From the NCBI GenBank assembly GCA_963723965.1, contig CAVRSV010000002.1:124001-188000 (forward strand): a stretch of DNA of 64,000 nucleotides. The letters are read 5' to 3'. Both the position numbers and the translations under genes were made by a program. The stretch comes from JARRKC01 sp963723965 (lineage in GTDB: Bacteria > Acidobacteriota > UBA6911 > RPQK01 > JAPXNP01). Shown in pieces: positions 59,758 to 64,000 of the stretch. The first letter of the stretch is position 1, and every line of letters begins with the position of its first letter. The notes beneath the pieces are model-generated. The model saw only the letters and a program-made list of their open reading frames with translations. It searched no databases and had not been told where the DNA came from.

Positions 59758-61377
59758 TCACGTCGCCATTTCGGCGTAGATGCGGGCCAGTTCGTCGACA
59801 TCGAACTCGGGCCATTCGCTCCCCTGCGGATCGACGAGCCCGGTCCCGGTTTCCACCTGACCGATCGATGTGGCGGTGACCCCTGCCTCGCCGAGTGCAC
59901 GGAGCAGAGACTGCTCCCCGGCTGGCCGGACCAGGATCAGCAGAGAACCCGATCCGATCAATCCGAGCGGATCGATGCCGAGATGCCGGCACAGACGTTC
60001 GGTCTCGGGACGAACGGGCACCCGCGTCGGATCGACTCGGAACCGGCAGCGGCAGTCCTGTGCGAGCTCTCGCAATGCCGTGGCGAGGCCCCCTTCCGTG
60101 ACGTCGTGGAGAGCCGACAAACCGGCTGAGCCGGCAGCGATGCGCGCCTCGCTGACCACTCCGATTCCCGGGTCGAAAATGAGATTCCCGCAAGCCTGGA
60201 TCTCTTCCGCCGAGAGACCGGCGGCTGCGACGACCTGCGGAAACTCACGGGCCAGGATGGCCGTGCCTTCGAGGCCGGCCCATTTCGTCACGAGAACGCG
60301 ATCGCCGGGGCGGACCTTGTCCCGCCCGATCCAGGCTTCGCGGCCCGCGACACCCACCGCATGAGCCGAGATGACGGGTCGCGTGACGGCATCCGTCAGC
60401 TCCGTGTGCCCGCCGCACAGCACCACTCCGAAATGGCGGCAGGCCGACACGAGATCTTCGAGGACGGAGCGAACGGCCTGGGCCGTCGTCCCAACCGGAA
60501 AGAGCAGGGAAGCAAGCAGCCAGCGCGGAGTGCCCCCGGCCACGGCGATGTCGTTGCAGTTGACGGCAACGGCGTAGTGGGCGGCGTTGTCCGAGGCAAA
60601 GGTCACCGGGTCCGACTTCAGGACCAGGACCGATTCGGCTCCGGGACTGCCGATCACGGCGGCATCTCTCCCCACACCCGGGCCGAAGAGCAGGCCGTTC
60701 ACGCGACCCCCCTCTTCGAACACCGACAACATCGGCCCCAGGAGCGAATTCGGCACTTTGCCGGCCGCCAGGGGGCGGTGGAGATCGATGAGGCTCTTCA
60801 ATTCCGCCATCGAGGCGACCACCCGGTCCGCTTCGACGGCCCAGTCGGGGGGCTCCTGGCCGTTGGTGAGCAACACCGTGGGGGCGCCGGCTCCGCGACC
60901 GGCTTGGATGTCGAAGATGAAGTCTCCCACGCACAGCAACTCCGAGGTCCGGACTTCGAGCCGTTTCGCGGCCGTCCGCACCGAATCGGGATCGGGCTTG
61001 ATCGGGACCTGGTCGTCCCGGGTCAGGATCACGCGAAAGGAATCAGCGGGAAAGGGAAGCCGGGACAGTGCCACCTCCACCGATTTCCGGCTGTTGCGGC
61101 TCAGGATCGCACACGGAATGGAGCGGCGCCGCAGGAAGGCGATGAGCGCCTCGGCGCCCGGGTTGACACGTGCGCGCTGCGCGGCGCTGACCTCGAAATC
61201 GTCGAGAGCTTTCTCGACGAACTGCCTGCGCTCGGGGGGCAGGGCAGACAGGAATTCGAGCACCGGCCTGCCTGCCGGGCACCCGATCTCCTTTCGAAGG
61301 CGGCCAAAGTCGAGGTCTCCCGGCTCGGTCAGGGTCCCATCGAAGTCGAAGAGAACGGCCCGGATCGTCCCGATCAT
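59758..61377 (-). CDS. Fusion of HAD phosphatase and AIR-synthase/HypE-like ATPase domain
   Basis: The 539-residue protein has two halves. Residues 1-200 form a HAD-superfamily phosphatase: DFDGTLTEPGDLDFG (nucleophile Asp), ILSRNSRKSVEVAL, KPDPDSV and VGDFIFDIQAGRGAGA. Residues 215-539 form an AIR-synthase (PurM)/HypE-type domain: GPGVGRDAAVIG, SDNAAHYAVAVNCNDIAVAGGTPRWLLASLLFP, GGHTELTDAV, HDVTEGGLATALREL. The latter superfamily binds ATP and activates substrates in purine, thiamine, selenium and hydrogenase metabolism. The C terminus lacks the PRxC motif of HypE and the N-terminal Cys/Sec of SelD, so neither name is justified. The frame is continuous, so this is a genuine fusion. Substrate is unknown. 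Confidence 0.85.
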   Translation of the reverse strand: MIGTIRAVLFDFDGTLTEPGDLDFGRLRKEIGCPAGRPVLEFLSALPPERRQFVEKALDDFEVSAAQRARVNPGAEALIAFLRRRSIPCAILSRNSRKSVEVALSRLPFPADSFRVILTRDDQVPIKPDPDSVRTAAKRLEVRTSELLCVGDFIFDIQAGRGAGAPTVLLTNGQEPPDWAVEADRVVASMAELKSLIDLHRPLAAGKVPNSLLGPMLSVFEEGGRVNGLLFGPGVGRDAAVIGSPGAESVLVLKSDPVTFASDNAAHYAVAVNCNDIAVAGGTPRWLLASLLFPVGTTAQAVRSVLEDLVSACRHFGVVLCGGHTELTDAVTRPVISAHAVGVAGREAWIGRDKVRPGDRVLVTKWAGLEGTAILAREFPQVVAAAGLSAEEIQACGNLIFDPGIGVVSEARIAAGSAGLSALHDVTEGGLATALRELAQDCRCRFRVDPTRVPVRPETERLCRHLGIDPLGLIGSGSLLILVRPAGEQSLLRALGEAGVTATSIGQVETGTGLVDPQGSEWPEFDVDELARIYAEMAT

Positions 61378-61426
61378 CCCTTCAGTTTGGGGGTTCCCGC
61401 AGTGACTTTCCAGCCGAGTTCGCCCT

Positions 61427-61454
61427 TCGCACCTCGCACCGCGCCCTCGGCACT
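61427..61454. repeat. Degenerate heptamer array (TCGCACC-type)
   Basis: TCGCACC, TCGCACC, GCGCCCT, CGGCACT: four 7-bp units, the first two exact. It lies in the divergent region between the HAD/AIR-synthase fusion and DUF5989 genes. Confidence 0.45.
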
Positions 61455-61481
61455 TCGAAGCTGGACCTTCGGCGCCTCGGA

Positions 61482-61532
61482 GGAAACGGGAGTCGGGAAA
61501 CGGGAATCGGATGCCCGAGCACGCGATTCCCG
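61482..61532. repeat. Heptamer array (GGARWCG)x4 with a 9-bp inverted repeat
   Basis: GGAAACG, GGAGTCG, GGAAACG, GGAATCG occupy 61482-61509. CGGGAATCG (61501-61509) pairs perfectly with CGATTCCCG (61524-61532). Same 7-bp period as the arrays at 6160 and 59692, different sequence. Confidence 0.6.
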
Positions 61533-61558
61533 CGACCCGCCTGGCGAAGCCCTCGGAA

Positions 61559-61588
61559 TTGTTCGGGAATCCTCTTTTTTGCTAACCT
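61559..61588 (+). promoter_or_regulatory. Possible promoter of the DUF5989 gene
   Basis: TTGTTC (61559-61564) and TAACCT (61583-61588) are 18 bp apart. The -10 box ends 6 nt before the ATG at 61595 and no Shine-Dalgarno is seen, again suggesting a leaderless transcript. Confidence 0.42.
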
Positions 61589-61594
61589 AAGCCC

Positions 61595-61753
61595 ATGGCC
61601 AAGATGGAGATCGTCGGGGAGCTCTTCGAGTTCCTCTGGGCGAGGAAGCTTTGGTGGATGGTCCCCATTACCCTGTTCCTGCTGTTCATCGGGGTCTTGC
61701 TCGTTTTCTCCGAATCTTCGGCCGTAGCCCCGTTCATTTACGCAATCTTCTGA
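61595..61753 (+). CDS. DUF5989-family small membrane protein
   Basis: The 52-residue protein MAKMEIVGELFEFLWARKLW continues WMVPITLFLLFIGVLLVF and ends SESSAVAPFIYAIF. This is the DUF5989 pattern: a short amphipathic start with FLWARKLWW, one transmembrane helix and the terminal APFIYxxF. DUF5989 genes commonly sit beside SGNH-hydrolase, carbamoyltransferase or acyltransferase genes of surface-polysaccharide loci, and an SGNH hydrolase gene lies downstream here. No Shine-Dalgarno precedes the ATG. An alternative start is Met4. Confidence 0.85.
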   Translation: MAKMEIVGELFEFLWARKLWWMVPITLFLLFIGVLLVFSESSAVAPFIYAIF

Positions 61754-61823
61754 TTCGAGGAGCAACTGGTTCTGCCCGTACCATCCCCCGCCCGCGATCG
61801 GGTCCTGAGAGATCGAGCAAACA

Positions 61824-62900
61824 ATGTCTGGGGAGACGCGAACTAATCCGATGCGCCCGACCGCACAGCCTGGCAACGACTCCCGGTCTGACCGGGTGGA
61901 TCCAGGCGGAATACCCTACCTGCACCTGCTCTACTGCCCGTTTTGCCGAACCCGCCTGAGCCTGGATCCGGGGCTCCAGTGTGGCGGCTGCGGCCGCGGC
62001 TTCGAGGTCGAGGACGGGGTGCCGCTCCTGTTTGCACCCAACGATCCCGGTCAATTCGATCGGGATGTCACGGACCTGGTGCGGCAATTCTACGAGGAAA
62101 CGCCCTTTCCGAACTACGAGGAGACGGACGACGCGGGGGCCCTGCTGGACAAGGCACGCCGGGGTGTCTTCGCAAAACTGCTCGACGAGCAGCTCCCCTT
62201 TGGGATTCGCATCCTCGAGTGCGGGTGCGGGACCGGCCAGCTCTCCAACTTCCTCGGCATCGCCCGTCGGGCGGTCTTCGGGACCGACGTCTGCCTGAAC
62301 TCGCTCCGGTTGGCGAACGGATTTCGAAAACGGAACGATCTGAGCAACGTGCACTTCGTGCAGATGAATCTGTTTCGGCCGGTCTTCGGGGCAGGCACAT
62401 TCGATGTCGTCGTCAGCAACGGTGTGCTGCACAGCACCACCGATCCCTACGTGGGATTTCAGACCCTGTCCGGCCTGGTGAAACCCGGAGGCTATCTGAT
62501 CATCGGCCTCTACCACCGCTACGGCCGCCTGGCGACCGATCTGCGGCGCGTCATCTTTCGCTGGACGGGAGGACGGATGCTCTTCCTCGACCCGCGCTTG
62601 CGCCGTGAAGGTCTGGGCAAGGAGCGCCGGGCCGCCTGGTACGCCGATCAGTATCTGCACCCGCATGAACTGAAATACACCATTGGCGAAATCCTCCGCT
62701 GGCTCGAACCGAACGGACTGCGCCTCGTGAAATCGATTCCCAAGACCCGCTTCCAGAGCCGCTTCACACCCGACGAGCGACTCTTCGAACCGGAACCGGC
62801 CGGGCGACCGCTGGAACGCGCTTTGATCGAAATGGGGCAGACATTCACTGGAGACCGTGAAGGGGGTTTCTTCACGGTGATTGCACAGAGAGAGGCATGA
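61824..62900 (+). CDS. SAM-dependent methyltransferase with N-terminal zinc ribbon
   Basis: The 358-residue protein has an N-terminal Trm112-like zinc ribbon (LYCPFCRTRLSLDPGLQCGGCGRGFEVEDGVPLLF). A class I methyltransferase domain follows: ILECGCGTGQLSNFLG is motif I, binding S-adenosylmethionine, then GTDVCLNSLRLA, FDVVVSNGVLHSTTDPY and LVKPGGYLIIGLYHRYGR. The C-terminal part (YADQYLHPHELKYTIGEILRWLEPNGL) is typical of methyltransferases acting on small molecules or surface glycans. The exact substrate is not readable. Its stop overlaps the next gene's ATG (ATGA), so they are translationally coupled. Confidence 0.87.
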   Translation: MSGETRTNPMRPTAQPGNDSRSDRVDPGGIPYLHLLYCPFCRTRLSLDPGLQCGGCGRGFEVEDGVPLLFAPNDPGQFDRDVTDLVRQFYEETPFPNYEETDDAGALLDKARRGVFAKLLDEQLPFGIRILECGCGTGQLSNFLGIARRAVFGTDVCLNSLRLANGFRKRNDLSNVHFVQMNLFRPVFGAGTFDVVVSNGVLHSTTDPYVGFQTLSGLVKPGGYLIIGLYHRYGRLATDLRRVIFRWTGGRMLFLDPRLRREGLGKERRAAWYADQYLHPHELKYTIGEILRWLEPNGLRLVKSIPKTRFQSRFTPDERLFEPEPAGRPLERALIEMGQTFTGDREGGFFTVIAQREA

Positions 62901-64000
62901 AGAAGAAACTCAAGCTCTTTGCGCTGAGTGTGGGCGTGTTTCTGTTACTCATCACCGTGGTCCTGGTGGCCGCCGAATTCATCATCCGACAGAGTGTGCT
63001 CGATTCGACCGACGAGCGGCGGGATCATGTTTACGAGCGGCCCTATCTGCCGGTCAAGATGAAGCCCCACTACCAGGGCGTTTTCTGGAAGGTGCCCTTC
63101 AAGACCAACAATTACGGCTTCCGCGACGAGCCCGACATGAGCGATGCCGTCCCCGCCGGCAGGTTCCGGATCCTGTCGCTGGGCGATTCCATCGGCTTCG
63201 GCCTCGGCATTCCGGCCGCTGACCACTACACCAAGGTCCTGCAGCGACACCTGAATGCAGCGGGAGTGCCGGTCGACTTCCATGTGGTCAACGCCGCCGG
63301 GCAGGGATACAGCCCGTCCGGGTACTACGTCTTCATGACCCACGAGGGCCGCAATCTGCAGTACGACATGATGATCGTGGACATCGAGATGTGTACGGTC
63401 GTCACCAACGAGGCCATGCTCTACTGGGAAACGGATCCCGCTCACCCCGGGGTCCCGGAGCGGGTCGTCGGCGGGCGTTATGTGGTGGCCTGGGACGGCA
63501 GCATGCTGGCCACTTGTGCGACGGACGATCACTTCTACGAGAAGACCTACGTCTATACCGATTTTCTGCGGCGATGGCTGACGCTGCTGTTCCGGATCTC
63601 TCCGACCGAACCGTTCGCCCACGAGCAGCGCGACGGCGTCACGTACTACAATCTCGGCTTCGACAAGTACGAACTCGACAACGATCGCCTGGAAGGTGGC
63701 TGGAACAAGGCTTTCGGGGCGGTGAAGGGGCTGCAGGAACTGTGTGAACAGCGAAACGTGCCGTTTCGCGTCCTCATCATGCCGTCCCGCTATATGTTCG
63801 AGGCGCAGGGGGGCAAGCGGCGCGAGTTCGCAACGGCCCTCATGAAGCGGGGTGTCGCGCGAGCGGCGGCCGAAGGGTTGCACTACATCGACCTGACCCA
63901 AGCGGTCCGGGATGGCGGCGGGGCCAGTCTCTACTACGACTTCGCGCACATGACCTCCCAGGGCAACAAGGTGGTGGGCGATGCGCTGTTTCGGTCGTTC
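62897..64000 (+). CDS. SGNH/GDSL hydrolase, membrane-anchored, 3' partial
   Basis: An open frame from ATG 62897 runs to the window end (368 codons, no stop). It opens with an N-terminal anchor (LKLFALSVGVFLLLITVVLVAAEF). SGNH blocks are: nucleophile Ser in ILSLGDSIGFGLGIPA, VVNAAGQGYSPSGYYVF (Gly/Asn block) and DFAHMTSQGNKVVGDAL, with the Asp-x-x-His dyad. Such enzymes are O-acetyl esterases or transferases acting on surface polysaccharides. The insert between blocks (DIEMCTVVTNEAMLYWETDPAHPGVPERVV) is long. It is coupled to the methyltransferase gene and probably belongs with DUF5989 in a glycan-modification locus. The C terminus lies outside the window. Confidence 0.88.
   Translation, partial: MKKKLKLFALSVGVFLLLITVVLVAAEFIIRQSVLDSTDERRDHVYERPYLPVKMKPHYQGVFWKVPFKTNNYGFRDEPDMSDAVPAGRFRILSLGDSIGFGLGIPAADHYTKVLQRHLNAAGVPVDFHVVNAAGQGYSPSGYYVFMTHEGRNLQYDMMIVDIEMCTVVTNEAMLYWETDPAHPGVPERVVGGRYVVAWDGSMLATCATDDHFYEKTYVYTDFLRRWLTLLFRISPTEPFAHEQRDGVTYYNLGFDKYELDNDRLEGGWNKAFGAVKGLQELCEQRNVPFRVLIMPSRYMFEAQGGKRREFATALMKRGVARAAAEGLHYIDLTQAVRDGGGASLYYDFAHMTSQGNKVVGDALFRSF

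Noticed and set aside
59758..61377. Identification of the fusion's C-terminal half as SelD, which would fit the selenoprotein
   Set aside because: SelD needs an N-terminal Cys/Sec and its own glycine-rich start; this domain looks more like the HypE/ThiL branch.
1..64000. CRISPR arrays, tRNA or rRNA genes, insertion sequences, prophage genes
   Set aside because: No spaced direct repeats, cloverleaf-like segments, transposase or phage structural genes were seen.

Overview
This window looks like a chromosomal segment of a GC-rich, Gram-negative bacterium. Evidence for an outer membrane includes a TonB-like protein, outer-membrane beta-barrels, lipoproteins and an alpha-2-macroglobulin/PBP1C pair. 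The gene mix (a Hanks-type Ser/Thr kinase, CHASE2 and FecR signalling, sigma-54 control, secreted GH2 and GH3 enzymes, DUF5666, a UGA-encoded selenoprotein) would suit Acidobacteriota or a neighbouring phylum. That placement is inference and cannot be proved from the sequence alone. No rRNA, tRNA, IS element, prophage or CRISPR array was seen.

Layout. 0-3 kb: the start of a Ser/Thr kinase gene, a 56-residue secreted peptide, two small membrane-protein genes each preceded by a pair of identical palindromes 32 bp apart, and an XRE regulator. 2.8-6.2 kb: a frameshifted serC, a TonB-type protein and an SDR epimerase. 6.2-15.9 kb: a leftward operon of four ATGA-overlapped genes (transporter-HEAT-CNB fusion, propeller-HAMP sensor, stand-alone CNB protein, HAMP protein) ending in a secreted GH2 enzyme. 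16.1-18.6 kb, divergent from it: a porin-like protein, a HAMP adenylate cyclase and a short glutaredoxin-like protein with an in-frame UGA that is very probably selenocysteine. 18.7-25.3 kb: a membrane protein, a GH3 enzyme, a short asparaginase, a saccharopine-dehydrogenase-like enzyme, a frameshifted small gene and an unknown 419-residue protein. 25.4-39 kb: a 1748-residue secreted beta-rich protein, an alpha-2-macroglobulin lipoprotein and PBP1C, translationally coupled or closely spaced. 39-49.4 kb: leftward housekeeping genes guaA, dnaE, accA, a Mut7-C protein, aspS and mutL. 49.6-51.2 kb: uppP and an unknown secreted protein. 51.2-58.5 kb: a CHASE2 histidine kinase, an NtrC-type regulator, then a consensus sigma-54 promoter with a palindromic upstream site driving a DUF5666 gene, followed by a FecR-barrel protein. 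58.6-64 kb: a beta-propeller lipoprotein, a HAD/AIR-synthase-like fusion, then DUF5989, a methyltransferase and an SGNH hydrolase cut by the window edge.

Points of most interest: (1) paired TTCGGN5CCGAA operators beside an XRE regulator; (2) a cyclic-nucleotide-linked cassette with CNB-domain proteins opposite an adenylate cyclase; (3) a selenocysteine UXX-star protein with a SECIS-like hairpin, which conventional gene calling would miss; (4) a complete two-component/sigma-54 regulatory circuit readable from the DNA; (5) heptamer micro-arrays, two of them exactly at convergent gene ends; (6) a giant unknown partner gene for alpha-2-macroglobulin. Two single-base frameshifts (serC and a small membrane gene) may be real or may be sequence errors.
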